A stretch of 64,000 nucleotides of DNA from Stichopus chloronotus (GCA_021234535.1 CM037843.1:36829200-36893199), one strand, 5' to 3'. Positions 1 through 12,680 are shown, counted from the stretch's first letter. Program-made: numbers and translations. The notes: generated by a model not told the origin, from the letters alone.

Positions 1-2456
1 AAGTGGCGACAGGACATCAGTCGATATGATCGCGAAATGATCGCAGGGAATTGGTTTGAGGGAAAGGGTTCAACCTCAACCCCAGACGTTCGTGGTGATT
101 GTGAAGATAAATCGTGCCACTTAGGTATGATCTTTGCTCTATTTGAAATGGTATTGGCCTATTTTAACAACTTTCGGCAGAGTATGGATGCATGGTACCC
201 GCGGGCTTATCATTTTTGAGGTGTGGAATAAAAAAGCCTGTACTCCCTAAAATTCCCAGCCTGATGGTGAACAGTAATATGATACTAATTTTACTTTACT
301 GTAGTGACAGTTTTTTTTTTTTTCTTCCTTCACTTTCGGGCATTCACTTGAGCATGAGGGGCATTCAGCTCTCGTACGGGCTGCCACGGGCAATCATTGG
401 TATGACCCGTTTTGTTTACCTTCGATGGTCGGTAGTTAGTTTCACGAAATTTCCAGAAGAACCCATATTTTTTTTGTTACACCAAATTATTATCAGGGTA
501 AATTTTCTTCAGTTGGGCTTCACTTTCTTTTTATGTGATTTGGCCGGCGTTTTGGCCGCTTACGCCGCCAAAATCTGGCAACACTGGCTTCTCACAACAT
601 CTTGGGATGTCAACTGTGACCAATCGTTTATAGCTTGCTCTGGCTGTGGTGGGTACTATTTAGTAATTAAATTAATCCTTTTATCAATTAAAATGTTGAA
701 TTTCATTGTCAATCTCATTTCATTGGATCACAATGAAATAGCACCAGTAACTAAGGCTTTGAACACTTTGGTCGCGGCACTACTTCTTTTTGTGATAGCC
801 TCCAGAGAGGCTAAGTTAGTAACTTAGCCTTTGCTATTGTGGAAAGAACTACTTCCGCGAATGTGCTGTAACTTGTAAGTTGTGGGCACCGTAGAGTACA
901 GTATGTAGCCTACCACGGTATTCAAACAAAGGACAACCGGTATAATCGGACGTCAAATAATCGATTATAATCATTGTTTCCCTCACCTAACATACAATAC
1001 ATATGTAAGTCAATTTAGCATAGATCCATATTTATATGCTTGAGTCTTTAGACTAGCCCTTAATACAGGGCTGTGCATTACCGAACAACCCACACTATAG
1101 CCCTTGCGCTGCTAACACAAATGGACTCGAATTTTTAATTCGTGACCACACGCTACGCACAAAATGCTGTGATATGCTTGAATGAGCACTACCAGCAATA
1201 ATTTTTTTTTTTAATTTTGACCGAAAATATTGCCATGGAGAGAATCATCACCTACATGCTATGCACAAGATACCCTTGTAGGCCTATTTCGACGTACATT
1301 ACAGCTAAAATAGTACTTTTACTAATCTCCTGTAGTACAGTCGAAAATTTTGTAAACAGATCTGATTTTCAATGCACTAGTAAGCCTATACATTTATTTA
1401 TGGCCAATTAGCTACTCCCATAAGCCTTGTGCTGACAGTTTTGGCTATTTTCAGAAATGTCACAAGTGAACTTACAAAATCGAGAGGTTTGAATATGAAA
1501 CCAGGAGGGCGTTAAATGACAAAAACCAGGAGTCTCCTGGTAAAGTTGGAAGAATTGACAAGTCTGATATGTATATATTACAGGACTAGGGGATCGGGAA
1601 TGTATTGTGTAAATATATCTTCGAGCACCCTTCAGCTGAATTCCCTCTTGTAACGTAGTGGGTTAAGGTTAGGACTGTCATGTATGTGTTACTTTGTTCG
1701 TGTTGGTCCAAATCTACTTCTTTTTCTACTTCCTCTTTCCTTTCGCAGGTGTAACTTCTGTCCTTTCTCTCCACAGAAGGTCTACAACTTTGTGAGGTAT
1801 AAAGGGGAAAAAAAGTTCTCCTCCAAAAAATAAAGAAAAAGTAGGAAATGTAAAGACGTAGTCTCAATTAGTCACTATTTTAGTTATCTGATACCCTCAT
1901 TGACATCACTTGTGGTCACAGATTGTAAATTGTACCTACAAATTTTTAACCCATTTAAGCTTTACTACAAAATGCCCCAAAATCATCGAAAATGATTCAT
2001 ACATTACTTCCATTACAACTAAATGATAAGGAAGTACATCTTAATTATATGATTACTCATAAAACTGTTTTTGGTGAAGGCTTGCAAATATGGCATACAG
2101 CCGCACACTGACTCAGTGTTAAATTCAGTTTTCGAGTCAAAATTCATTCATTTCCTCATCATATCTTGGTAAAAAGCTTATATAGAAGGCTGAATGCAGT
2201 TGAAGAGATCATTTGTGTAAAGTTTGGTGAGAAAATGTTACTCTGAACATGAAAGTTAATGACCGGGTCGGCTAATGGGTTTAAAATTTGTGGCACAAGG
2301 GCTATGATGTGAAGTGTAATGAGCTTAGGCTTTGTAATGAAACACACAGCACTGTTCAAGGCTAGCTTGAGACTGTGATAAGGCTGAGACTGTGATAAGG
2401 CAGATACTACAATGAACAGTTTAAAAACTTGTGTTTTCCTCCTGTTCTTTTCTTTA
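1..2456. other. Region upstream of MED29; no supported coding gene
   Basis: Open frames at 37-219 and 192-827 have no recognisable domain and look like chance frames. A donor-like GTAAGT near 875 could end a noncoding first exon of MED29, but nothing fixes it. Positions 1205-1566 hold a transposon copy, listed separately. Homopolymer T runs occur at 309-322 and 1202-1213. Confidence 0.4.
1205..1566 (-). mobile_element. Left-truncated copy of TIR transposon family (second copy at 12825-13401)
   Basis: From 'gccatggagagaatca' at about 1232 through 'gccttgtgctgac' to 'agaattgacaagtctg' at 1566, this tract aligns by eye with 12949-13400. Its right end, read on the minus strand, starts CAGACTTGTCAATTC, matching the CAGACCTGCCAAC left terminus of the other copy. 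The left terminus is not recognisable here, so the copy looks truncated. Strand is arbitrary. No transposase reading frame remains. Confidence 0.6.
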
Positions 2457-2637
2457 GTTACGTTAGCCTTGAACTTGAAGCATGGCAGCTGCTCAAGGTG
2501 GTCAAGCAGTGCCATCAGGTCCATCACAGGCAAGTGAAGCACAAACATCAACACAAACCCAACCACAGCAGCAATACCCTGGAGATCCAATCACAAAAGC
2601 CAAAATATACATGAATCAACTCAAAGAGAATCTTGCG
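2457..2637 (+). CDS. MED29: MED29 exon 1 (coding from 2482)
   Basis: A pyrimidine-rich acceptor (ttttctttag) ends at 2456 and a donor (GTAAGG) starts at 2638. Residues 1-52 begin MAAAQGGQAVPSG and contain the Gln-rich linker and the first conserved helix. An 18-bp direct duplication (gagactgtgataaggc twice) lies just upstream at about 2363-2400. Confidence 0.85.
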
Positions 2638-5600
2638 GTAAGGATACATCTATGAAAATTGAATGTTTTTAGTTTCATTCAATATTGGCTCTAGAGACTA
2701 GGCCATTACTCAGGAGTCATTCAATTTTTATGCCCTAAGTTATTAAGTTTATTAGCCTCTTTGTTATTAAGTTTAATGGTGTGCCTAGAACTAATTATTC
2801 ATCTGTATTTACCTGAGGAGGTTATGCTATTCAGCATAACCTCATAGCTGATAGGAAGTGTGTGCTCTTGAAGACCCCCAGCTGTAATGGCCGATGCAGG
2901 CTGTAAATCCGGTGATGGTGGTTGCTGAGACTGCTACTTCAGAGAGATTTTTCCTTGGTTTCTAGTATCCTACATAAAAGGAATTTTTACAGCAGTCTAG
3001 TCTGGAATATTTGGACTTGATTTTGTTAGAAGGACCTCTTGTTGTAGAGAATTTCTCAAAGTAAATAAATGTCAAGTCAATAAAATTATTCCGTAAAGAA
3101 AAAACTGTAACATTGTCCTGACGAGTGTGCTGCTCGTCCAGTGCTGTCAAATGCAGAGAGCGAAGTCGATGCATGTGCGGAAAGGTTCCACTGTAAGTGA
3201 CAGAATCATCTTTGTCATGTGCCTTTGAACACCTTTGATCAGGGCAATGTTTTTTTTCAAATATGGTGTCAAGACAACATAATCAATGATAGGACTAAAG
3301 AAGGATATAAACTTAATATTATCTTTCAGTTTTTATGCTGAAAGTTATGATTAATTATACCCATGACTTTGTTGGCATTCTTGACCACCTGTTCACAGTG
3401 TAAATTGAATTTCAGCAAAGTGCAGATTGTAATACCCAAATCCTTTCCAGAGGTCTTATTAGTGAGGGGTTTACCATTCATAAAGTGATCACTGTTTGGG
3501 TTATTATACCTAAAATGTAATATTGAACATTTACCTTTGTTTAATGCATTTTCCAATCTTTTGTTGAAGGCTCAAGTTTATGAATACAAATTTGGTACAG
3601 ATCCTGGTCCTCTGTTATGTTAATAACCTTCACAATTTCAGTGTCATCAGCAAATTTACCATACCTGTGAAAGAAGTTAGACCAGTCTCTAAATCATCCA
3701 TGTAAATAAAAATAATGAAACAAAGAGGGCCTAGTACAGAGTCTTGTACTACAGTACAAGCTTGTTAGAGATAGCCACTTGACTTGCGACACTACATTTT
3801 GCCTATAGTATGTTAACCAGTTTCTGAATCCAACTGAGGAGATGGCCATGGATTCCATTCATCTTGAGTTTTACAAGTAGTTGTGTATGAGGGACAGTAT
3901 CAAATGCTTTACTCATGTCGATATGCAATACATCAACTGGGTTACCATTATTGATATATTTGGTAATATAATTCCAACATTCCAGTCTTCCAGAAGATTT
4001 ATATCGTAACCATTGATCATTTAGTTCTAAACCCCTGATTAGAGTTACTATTAGATTATTTGCCTCAATATGCTTGTATGTTTGATCAACATCTCCAATA
4101 TTTTACACTGCACAGATGTTAAGTCAATTGGATGATAATTGGTTGCAACTGATTTTCTACCTTTTTCAACAACAGGTGTGACATAAGAAAGTTTCCAGTC
4201 TTGTGGCAGTCTTTTATCTTTGACTGATTTTGACTTGATATGCAGGAAAGGTGTGATTATTTCATTTGCTAGTTCTACTAAAATTCTTGGAGAAATACCA
4301 TCCCATCCCGGTGCTTTGGATTATTTTAAAGATAAGAGCTTTTCCAGTAGCATATTTTCAGTTAATTCTATATCGTTTATAAATGGAATATTCAGTGTTG
4401 TGAATGAGTGAGTGAGGTAAGGTATTGTCATAAATAGAGAAGATGCTGGCAAAACTTTTATTCAAATATTCAGCCATCTCTAGAAGTGAATCAATAGTGT
4501 TCCCTTCTGCATCTTGTAGTTGTCCAGCACTGTCTTTAATCTTTTGTTTAGATTGTATATATGCACACAATGATTAAGGATCGTTATTGATACTATCAGC
4601 TAAGTATTCTTTAAAGAGAAGCTTAGCATTACATATATCCCTTTTTAGCGTACGCTGCTGGATGCAGAAGTGCTTCCAATTTTCCACAGTACATGAATTA
4701 AGATATTTCAGCCATGCTGCCCTTTTTTTTCTTATGAGGTTTTTCAAATTCTTGTTGATCCAGCTCCAGTTTTTTTTTCAGAAGTCATAGTATTAAACAT
4801 TGTTTATATGGTAGGCCTATTTCAGGATGGAGGTATTTGAAAATCGATATGTAGGTTGTCTTTTGCTTGCCTTCTTGATGATTATCGGCAAGATCTTAGT
4901 GTCTGGAGTCTCTGTGGCTTTTTTCTTTGTATTCAGTTTTAGCAAATGTGCCAAAGTTATGAGATGACCCTATAGATTAACAAGAATGGCAAATTCCTGA
5001 TCGATGGACTCTGATCATGAATATCGCACACAGTGTGTCATTGCTACCAGTGCATGTGCATGCAAACTGCTCATTGACACAAGCCACTCACTGTCCTTCA
5101 TGTAAACATAATCTTTCAATCAAGGAAGATAAAGTCAGAAATGGAAGTTACTGGTTTGCTTGACTGAACAAGGTTTCTCAATTCATGAAGAAACATTTCA
5201 TGTCATGAAAAGAGAATTATTTGGTTTTTCATTTGATGAACTCAACCTGGAACTTTTCTCTTTCTGTATTTCTTTTATCAGAAACTGATGAAAGTTGCAG
5301 CAGCATCATTTCAAAACGCAGTGGACTCTGAAAGGTAAGAGCAAGAAGGATGTGAATCTTCAGAAATGTAGTGCATCCCTGTCGTTTGCTGACACACAAG
5401 AAAGCTTACCAATGAAAAAATCTGCAGATTGCCTTCATCACATGGAGTAAGCCTAGTTGCAGGTCAACATCTATGTGATCCTCGCCCTGCAATATGTGTT
5501 AAAGCACTACCTAGTATTGTAGTACCTAGTACATTCATTGTTCATAACATTAAATGTTCTTCAACAATTGAGTTAGTTCTACGTAAAGGAGTAATTGAGA

Positions 5601-6827
5601 AATTGATTGGAAATGGTTGTTTGAGGTTTGCTATAGAGAAACAGCCATGTAGGGGTAACTGGATGGCTTGCAAACATGATGTTGTAGCATGCAAGGGCAC
5701 TGCAATAAAAACAATTTAAGATTTGACAGTATTATACAGCATTGAAGAGCAAACTGATAAAGTTTAGTTTGGTGAAGTTTGTTTCATGTTTCAATCAGCG
5801 TGTCTGTATTTGTTTTCTGTTTGAAAGTTGAAGTGAAGTAGAAAACATCTGACACAATGTTCGTCACATATTTCTTAAACAAAAAGAAGATATATGCTAA
5901 ATAGTTTGCCATGTTCTAAATATATTAGAATACAGTCAAAATAAATGCCTGCAAATCATTAATAGGAATTTTTAGAAAATAATTGAATTGTTTAGAAAAT
6001 AATTTGTGCCTTTAAAACAAATACCCGTTTTAATTTGTTCACAGTAAAGCAAAGGAAGACCCAGGACAGGTTCAATTTGACAAATGTCTGGAGGACTTTT
6101 ATGCCGTATGTGATCAAATTGAAATTTACCTTGTGAGTACACATGTCTGATCTCTTCAACTGACTGTTGATTCTGATTTTTCTGATTTTCATGAAAATCA
6201 TTTTTTGTTTTCTGAACAGTTTGAATCAATGTTCCTTTCTTTGTAAGTACAGTTAAGTTATAAGATTTAAATCTAATATGGCTTTCCTGTATTTCTTTTG
6301 TCCCAATCAGAAGTAGCCTTTGTTTGACAACTTAGGATTGTTAGGGCTAAGCCCAATTCTAACCTGCCAACAGTGTTTGCAATCCCACATTGTCTATACT
6401 GTAATAAATGTAACATTATTGCACACATATGTAGGTGGCAGTTATGACTTAGTAGTTGCATCCTTGCAGGTTGCTTCAAAGTCGTGTCTATTCTGGTTGA
6501 AATTATTTGACTCTACAAAAGTAATGAGAATTGCCTATTTGTGATCAAAAACCTCTTGTGAGAAAATGGCATTTTTGTCCAGTCACCAGTGAGTCATCGG
6601 CTCAGCTGTCTCTGTTTCTTATGCAGAAATTGAGCCTTGAATGTGCAATACATTCTGCGGAGAGCAACCGTCACACTCCACATCCACAGGCGGGCAAACC
6701 AAACAACTTAGACACACAGTCGTACAGTCAACTCATAAGCACCATTAAGACCCAGATCAGTTGTGCACAAGAGGTGCATGACTTGTTGATGGAATGTTCC
6801 AAACGGCTGGAAGAAAGGAAGTCATGA
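2482..6827 (+). CDS. MED29: Mediator complex subunit 29 (Intersex homologue), four coding exons
   Basis: Encodes a subunit of the Mediator tail module, the nuclear co-activator that links transcription factors to RNA polymerase II; the Drosophila orthologue is Intersex. Exons read from frame and splice sites are 2482-2637, 5282-5334, 6045-6132 and 6627-6827, giving 165 residues, somewhat shorter than vertebrate MED29 (about 200). The order matches the family: a Gln/Ser/Thr-rich N-terminus (residues about 5-33), a first helix with DPITKAKIYMNQLKENLA, a second helix (KLMKVAAASFQNAV), then the diagnostic FDKCLEDFYAVCDQIEIYL block and a C-terminal helix with QISCAQEVHDLLMECSKRLE. All internal junctions are GT/AG and keep frame (phases 0, 2, 0). 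The acceptor at about 2456, 25 bases before the ATG, implies an upstream noncoding exon. Family assignment is strong; the start rests on being the first in-frame ATG of that exon. Confidence 0.9.
2818..2843. repeat. Perfect 11-bp inverted repeat with 4-base loop
   Basis: GAGGTTATGCT (2818-2828) and AGCATAACCTC (2833-2843) are exact reverse complements around a 4-base loop, in MED29 intron 1. The function is unknown; it may be the relic of a small foldback element. Confidence 0.7.
3326..4790 (-). mobile_element. Decayed non-LTR retrotransposon (LINE, CR1/Jockey-type reverse transcriptase)
   Basis: Lies antisense in MED29 intron 1. Read on the minus strand from 4790 downwards, pieces of a LINE ORF2 appear in order. 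There is a pre-RT region (AAWLKYLN, YIQSKQKIKDSAGQL, EMAEYLNKSFASIF). The fingers motif follows at about 4080-4215 (LPQDWKLSYVTPVVEKG, then NYHPIDLTSVQCKILE). SVLGPLCFIIFIYMDD is at about 3675-3745, the catalytic F-A-D-D at 3643-3654, and the thumb segment at 3326-3556 with KDLGITI and VVKNANKVMGIINHNF. SVLGP and FADD lie in different frames, and there are many stops, so it is a pseudogene. No endonuclease domain or intact ends were seen. The clade call is by motif appearance only. Confidence 0.85.
5282..5334 (+). CDS. MED29: MED29 exon 2
   Basis: A 53-nt exon between acceptor tttatcag and donor GTAAGA. It encodes KLMKVAAASFQNAVDSE and the first two bases of a Ser codon completed in exon 3. 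It is too short to be found as an open frame by itself. Confidence 0.85.
5335..6626 (+). other. MED29 introns 2 and 3 (exon 3 at 6045-6132 lies between)
   Basis: The open frame at 5429-5719 (96 residues) has no similarity I recognise and no splice sites joining it to MED29; I treat it as chance. Intron 3 contains nothing notable. Confidence 0.6.
6045..6132 (+). CDS. MED29: MED29 exon 3, core signature exon
   Basis: An 88-nt exon between gttcacag and GTGAGT. It encodes the most conserved MED29 block, FDKCLEDFYAVCDQIEIYL. Two minus-strand open frames over the same bases are shadows. Confidence 0.88.
6627..6827 (+). CDS. MED29: MED29 exon 4 (terminal coding exon)
   Basis: The acceptor tcttatgcag ends at 6626. 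The exon encodes 66 residues from KLSLECAIHSAESN to RLEERKS and a TGA at 6825-6827. The polar Pro/His/Asn-rich middle is the variable loop seen in MED29 before the final helix. Confidence 0.88.
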   Translation, partial: KLSLECAIHSAESNRHTPHPQAGKPNNLDTQSYSQLISTIKTQISCAQEVHDLLMECSKRLEERKS

Positions 6828-9800
6828 GGAACTGTGGCGAGGGCGTGGTCATCTGGATGCAGTCGTGACAAGAGGCCAAACGACGACAGAGGGACGTCAA
6901 TCCTGAGTTTCAAGTAGTCGCTTGGTGACATCTGCCTCGTTCATGGAGGTAGCATATAAAATGCAGAAGCTCCAAAACAGTGTCGGGACACATGACTTTG
7001 GTGTTCTTCTGCTGTGTGTTCTAAGGATTAATTTGGTGTGTCCTCGAGACGGAGGGTAAGAGAAATGGAGCCCCGAAAAAACAAGAGGTGGCTCTGATAA
7101 GAAAGTTTAGCAAGTACTCTCTTTGTGAGACATGTGAGGTAATATGTGTTAGCATTAACTCATTGTTAGAAGCTGAATATGGAGTGAAGAGTAAAGTGTT
7201 GTTAGACTTTAGTAGTTTGAGGATGCTGAACATGCTGAAGACCAAAAGTATGGAAATATTGTGGACTTCTTGTAAAAATCTTTGTATGGAGTTTTGAGAA
7301 ATCCTAACAATTTTTGCACTCTGTATTAACATAGTGTTCAAATAGTATAGCAAAAAAATGTACACACTTTAATTTGATTGTAATATGTATTCACAATTTA
7401 CCTCCATTAATGCCCTGATGTTTCCTCATAGGATATTTGGTTTTGTCATTCAGAGGATAGTCACAGGTTAAGAGACTTCTCCCAAGTTGCTTATTCGTGC
7501 TCCTTGTTTGTTTCTAAATACAATCTTTGTTAAAGGTAACATTGTAAGAAAAAAAAAACATGTCAAGGGTATATGTACTGCTCTCAAAAATATTGGCTGC
7601 ACAAAAAGTTCAAGCATGTTGAAAAGACTTTTAACTTGCATCTTTATATTCAGCCATTAGGTGAATATGACCCCTACAGTACATGAATCAACTGTAAAGG
7701 GGAAATTATGCATCTTGTTGTCATTTAAGCATAGTTGTGAATGTTCTCTTTGTCTTAGCATTTTCACACTATCAGCCTCACTTTTACAATCAAAAGAAAA
7801 ACTGTCATCTTTTACTCATTAATTAAAGTCAGTTTTAAGCACCGGACTGGAGGCATCATACTGCTATGATATGTTTTAGTTCAAATAAACAAGGCAAAAT
7901 GAGTACAGGTGGTTGTAGTATTTATTATTCACTTTTCAGTAGAGATACCATTAGGAGAAACCAAAAGTCTGGGATTCTTAGTACTGGACAATCTAGTATG
8001 CAGAGTTTAACATTTAGCTAACAAAGGAGAGATATTACTTAATTCAATCCATTACTTTCTGTAAATAGAGTAATAAGTCAAGTTTGAACAACAGTAGCAT
8101 CCTCTTCATTCAAGCAATTTATTCGGTTGCTTCCTTTCAAAACAGCTATAATCCTATGTGGCTGGCACTATGCTAAACATCCTTGACAAATTTTAGGGAC
8201 CTTAAAACTGAATGAAATAATTGTGTGTATGAGATTTGCAGAACTGGCTTTGTTATGCACAATTGCTTCATTCAACCTCTTTGGTTGATTTACTTCACAT
8301 GTGACATGGAATGTCCAGCCAAAAGGTGCGTTATTATGAGTGCTGCATAAACTAAACTGAGGTAAGTTGTGGATGATCTACATTATGTCAAATGTCAGAC
8401 AGCACTCAGTAAAATGTGGAAGAAAATCACAAATGGTCACAAGCAGTTTATTGGGGTTTTTTCAGGTACGCTAAATGGAATAAAATGTTGGTAATTTCTT
8501 CTCAGGCCAGGTCACATATGAGCTATTCAATGCTTTGTTCAACTTCCATCTAAACTATTCCAGTTTGAGTTGGTCATTTAAAATAAAGAAAAGAGTCATG
8601 ATGTTTTCAATTATAGTTATCTTGAATAGGTAAATTGATTTTGAAGTTGATAGTTTGCATCCATTTATGTAAATGGCAGTTCAACTTGTATGTTTTTACT
8701 TGAAACTTGAATCGTATGTTGAACTGGCATATGTGACCAAGCCTTCAGACCTGTTCTTATCCTTAAAAATACTGTCCTAGTTGTAATGCAAAGAACAGAA
8801 TTTTGAAGTTACCATTAACAACAATAAATGAGATTATCCCTGTTTCTCAACTTTGTTTCATATATTCATGACTACAGAGGCACAAGCAGATGTAAGTTAT
8901 TTCGTCTCATGGTATCCCTAGTCCTTCTTTCAAACCCAAATTACTACATGATTGTATCTGTGCTGTGTTGTCTGTCTGATTGTCAGTAAGATCGACTGTA
9001 GTGTTATGATACCAGGAGGATAGTCACTGGCATAGACAGGTGACAGAAGGGGACCATGCCCCGTGTTCACTTGTAAAATAACAATGACGAAAAGCAAGGA
9101 GAAAATGAACAAAAATGTAAAAATGAATAAATATACATAATATGCAGTACTCAGTGCATTATGATTGCTGGAATTGCACTTGGTACAAGCAATTGCACTT
9201 GGTACCAGGCTTGAAAGCCACAGCCAGGCTGGCCTGTGAATTTTAATGGCAATGGAAGGCATACATTATTCATGTAAGATTTCCTTGGCTGGACTCATGG
9301 CACTTTGCATAATGTTATTTCTCTGCTCTGTCAGCTTGCCAGGTGCACTATGCAGTGCACGAAAAACATTCATGAACAAAACAAAAATTGTGGGTAAGAT
9401 GGTTGAATACTATCTAACGTAACAAAGTTACAAAGAATGCAGATTTTTTAAGGGAAATACCAGAGTAGATATGGACTTATCATCATACCTTTGATTGCTT
9501 CCCTTCGCTACCCAAGTGTAGGGTTAAATCAATGCGAGGTAACTTGAGCTCAATTGGATGCCCATACTGAAAACAGGGTGCATTTTGTGGGTGTGCTCAC
9601 CCTGTTACCATCAAGTCTAACATTGACTACAGAAGGATATTTCGTGAAACTTAAAAATGTTTACAATGTATCCTCACTCTATGGGAAGGGTGCTTTCCAG
9701 CATTTTATGTAGTATTTTAGCACAATCTGTATGCTATGTGCAAAACTGATGGTGGCTGGCACTCTGCTTGGATAGTCTACCTTCAGTTTTCATCCCCTTC

Positions 9801-10018
9801 CCATCAAGTTCAAATACTGGAAGCCCAACTACAGTAGAGTAACTGTCACACTGTAACTTTAAAATTATCTGCCATGACTTCCTCATTCATGTTCTGGGCC
9901 CACTCAAAAATAAAATTCTAGTTACATCCTGGGCACACATTATGTCTCTTGACCCCTTAGCCACAACCCATGTGGTACCACTAAAGATCTTAGTGGAAAC
10001 TGCAAATATATCCAAATA
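6828..10018. other. MED29 3' flank and intergenic DNA
   Basis: Candidate polyadenylation hexamers are ATTAAA at 7822-7827 and AATAAA at 7884-7889, but the end of the transcript cannot be fixed. A tandem duplication of about 20 bp (ttgcacttggtac) lies at about 9172-9205. The 8930-9262 minus frame shows no known domain. No gene is supported. Confidence 0.4.
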
Positions 10019-10180
10019 ATATTAAGGAGAACATTTTTCCATCCAAGAAAATACTGACCTTACCATTTCAATAAACTTACTTGCAGAGGCCCACCGGAAG
10101 GGCGATCGAGGGATTATTTCATCCATTTTTGTGTACACTCTACCCCAAATGATGATGGCGCTCTGCTGAAATAGTGTTGC
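10019..10180 (+). repeat. Dispersed repeat, copy 1 (pair with 33308-33495)
   Basis: Shares 'attaaggagaa', 'ccatccaagaaaatact', 'gggcgat' and 'gatgatggcgctc', in the same order and at similar spacing, with the tract at 33308-33495. Neither copy has visible coding capacity or clear termini. Confidence 0.55.
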
Positions 10181-10312
10181 ACAACCCCCTACAGTTTCCC
10201 CATCCTCACGTTTTCTGTAATTCCAGCTGCACCACTTTTCGAAATGTCTGGATCTGCCCCTGCTAACCTACCTAACATGTATTAACAATTTTTCATAGAT
10301 TGATTTTTTTTT

Positions 10313-11230
10313 ATTCCTTGCCGAAGGCCGAAGGAATCTATGCGATGGTGGTGTCGTGTGTGTGTGTGCCTGTGTGTGACGCTGCTTGTAAACACGTTAT
10401 CTAAAGAAGGGTAACCATGAATGATATCGTACTTGGTGTGTGGGTTGGTCATAGTGAGTAGATGATCCCTATTGTTTTTGGTGGAGGTCAAAGGTCATTT
10501 GAGGTCACCAGAGGTCAAAATGTGAAAACCTTGTAAACACAATATCTCCAGAAGGGTAACTGTGACTGATGTCATACAGGGTGTGTTGGTTGGTCATATT
10601 GAGTAGATGATCCCTATTGTTTATGGTGGAGGTCAAAGGTCATTTGAGGTCACCAAAGATCAAACTGTGAAAACCTTGTAAACACAATATCTCCAGAAGC
10701 ATAACTGTGACTGATGTCATACTTAATATGTGGGTTGGTCATATTGTGTAGATGATTGCTATTGTTTTTGGTGGAGGTCAAAGGTCATTTGAGGTCACCA
10801 AAGAACAAACTGTGAAAACCTTGTAAACAATATCTCCAGAAGCATAACTGTGACTGATGTCATACTTAATGTGTGGGTTGGTCATATTGTGTAGATGATC
10901 CCTATTGTTTTTGGTGGAGGTCAAAGGTTATTTGAGGTCACCAAAGATCAAACTGTGAAAACCTTGTAAACACAATATCTCCAGAAGCATAACTGTGACT
11001 GATGTCATACTTAATGTGTGGGTTGGTCATATTGTGTAGATGATCCCTATTGTTTTTGGTGGAGGTCAAAGGTTATTTGAGGTCACCAAAGGTCAACCTG
11101 TAAAAACCTTGTAAACACATTATCTTTAGAAGAGTAACTGTGACTGATGTCATACGTGGTGTGTTGGTTGGTCATATTGATTCTTATTGTTTTTGGGTGG
11201 AGATCAAAGGTCATGAGAGGTCAAACTGCT
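10313..11230 (+). repeat. 145-bp tandem array A with hairpin head and nuclear-receptor half-sites
   Basis: Starts with an imperfect hairpin, ATTCCTT at 10313-10319 pairing with AAGGAAT at 10331-10337, then 'ctatgcgatggtggtgtcg' and a (TG)n tract, then about six monomers. The AGGTCA-rich core starts at 10485, 10630, 10775, 10918 and 11063, that is steps of 145, 145, 143 and 145. The best core (10485-10517) reads AGGTCA four times with spacers of 1, 4 and 4 bases. The head-plus-array layout recurs at four other loci here. It resembles Helentron-associated repeats; that link is inference. Confidence 0.85.
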
Positions 11231-12680
11231 CTCAAACTTGTCATGTGGATAATTCATGTTTGTTATAATATAACCATGTTGCAAGGATTCACAAAGCCTT
11301 TTGGCTTTCTGGTGTTTTTCATTTTGACATGGTCCTTTCCCTTCTCCACTGAGTTGCTTTTGTTGGTAAGTGATTGTGTGTGTATGAAAAAAGTAGATAT
11401 CGGCAAGGAATCACTAATTCATTTGACTTTCTGGTTCTCATTCATTGTGAGATCATTGCTCCCTCTTCCTTTTTAAATTTTTGCTCATGTAAGATGTCTC
11501 AGGGGCCAGGCTATTCAGATATTGCAAAAGATTTTTCTTTTGACAATTGCTTGTGGATGAGTGATGCTTGTCGTGGGGAGGGGTCAAAGGGGTCCCGTTT
11601 TGAAACTGCTTGCTTTCGTAGGATAGTCTAGATGCAGAATGGTGCTACTGCATTTAATTTTTGGCTTGCCACAGCAAAAAAAAAAAAAAAATGCCGGTTG
11701 ATATCTCACATTGTAATCCAATCCATCGATTGACTCGTGGCCAACTAAAAAGCTTTCTGATGTAAAACATGCAGCTCAGAAGATTGCAGGAAATGACCCT
11801 TTCCAGTCTCTGGCCGTCTAATTATAGTTTCTTTTAAGTATTCTTTATTTTTTAGTATACGGGTTTGGTAAATTACTCCAATTCACTTCAAAATGGCGTT
11901 GACTTGGAAAGAGTATAATTCATAAATGAGTAAGCACATGTAATCGTGATTTATGTTTTATGCCAAAAGAAGGACCTATAGGCTTACTTTCTTCCAAACA
12001 AAGACTAAAACATAGTACTTTCAAGCAGGGAAGTAGCTAAAAGTCTGTTCAGAAGGGGCGGGGGTCTCAAATAAATGAAGTGGTACGTCTCAAAAGGAAA
12101 TCATGGCAGCTTTGAAAACAAAGTTACAGCTTGGCACAGTTGTGCATTTAGGGTTGTGGATGATGGGATAATTGTGGGGAGACCTTAGCAGAGCACCATT
12201 ATCTGTTGAAACGCTGGGTACCAGATATTTTTTAAATAAAAATACTCCCTAGATAGCAGGAAATCGCCCTTTCCATTCTTGGAAACTTGAAGTACCTGGA
12301 AATTATGTATACTGCCATTCTGTTGGACGTAAAACCCTAGGCGCCTTATGTATTATAAAAAGTTTCAAAATTTGCGGAGTGGATCACTCGATTGCCGACA
12401 GTCATATGCTGGGGGGAGGGGGGGGGATGCCACGTCCCTATAGCTATGCCCCAGTGTGTGTGTATGTATTTATGTATTTAAGTATTTAAGTATGTATTTA
12501 TGTATGTATGTATGCATGTATGTACGTATGTATGTAAATATGCATGGGTGTGTACACCCTTAGAAAAAAGTACCAGGGTAATACCATAGTACTTTTTCCA
12601 AGGTTGTGTATGTGTGCATGTGACACCCAGGATATTTTGGCTAAGCACGATATATCATATAGGTATACATTTGCTTGAAC
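11231..12680. other. Intergenic; dispersed repeat fragments
   Basis: No supported gene. Tracts at about 11690-11830 and 12190-12330 share phrases such as 'gcaggaaatgaccctttcca' and 'gcaggaaatcgccctttcca', so they are copies of one dispersed repeat also hinted at near 51110. Frames at 11147-11631 overlap the end of array A and are not credible genes. Confidence 0.45.
12460..12545 (+). repeat. (TATG)n-type microsatellite
   Basis: Imperfect runs of tatg/tatt/aagt tetramers, ending in 'tatgtatgtatgcatgtatg'. Confidence 0.85.

Larger units (their letters stand above)
2638..5281 (+). other. MED29 intron 1
   Basis: A 2.6-kb intron containing the antisense LINE remnant and a short hairpin. Apart from these I see no structured feature. 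TAGGCCTA occurs at 4812-4819. Confidence 0.8.

Noticed and set aside
192..827. 211-codon plus frame near the left edge
   Set aside because: Hydrophobic content comes from T-rich runs; no domain, no splice context.
5429..5719. 96-codon frame in MED29 intron 2 as a nested gene or alternative exon
   Set aside because: No suitable splice sites in phase with the MED29 frame and no similarity recognised.
10313..11230. CRISPR array, because of regular tandem units
   Set aside because: Units are contiguous at 145 bp with no unique spacers, and the genome is eukaryotic.
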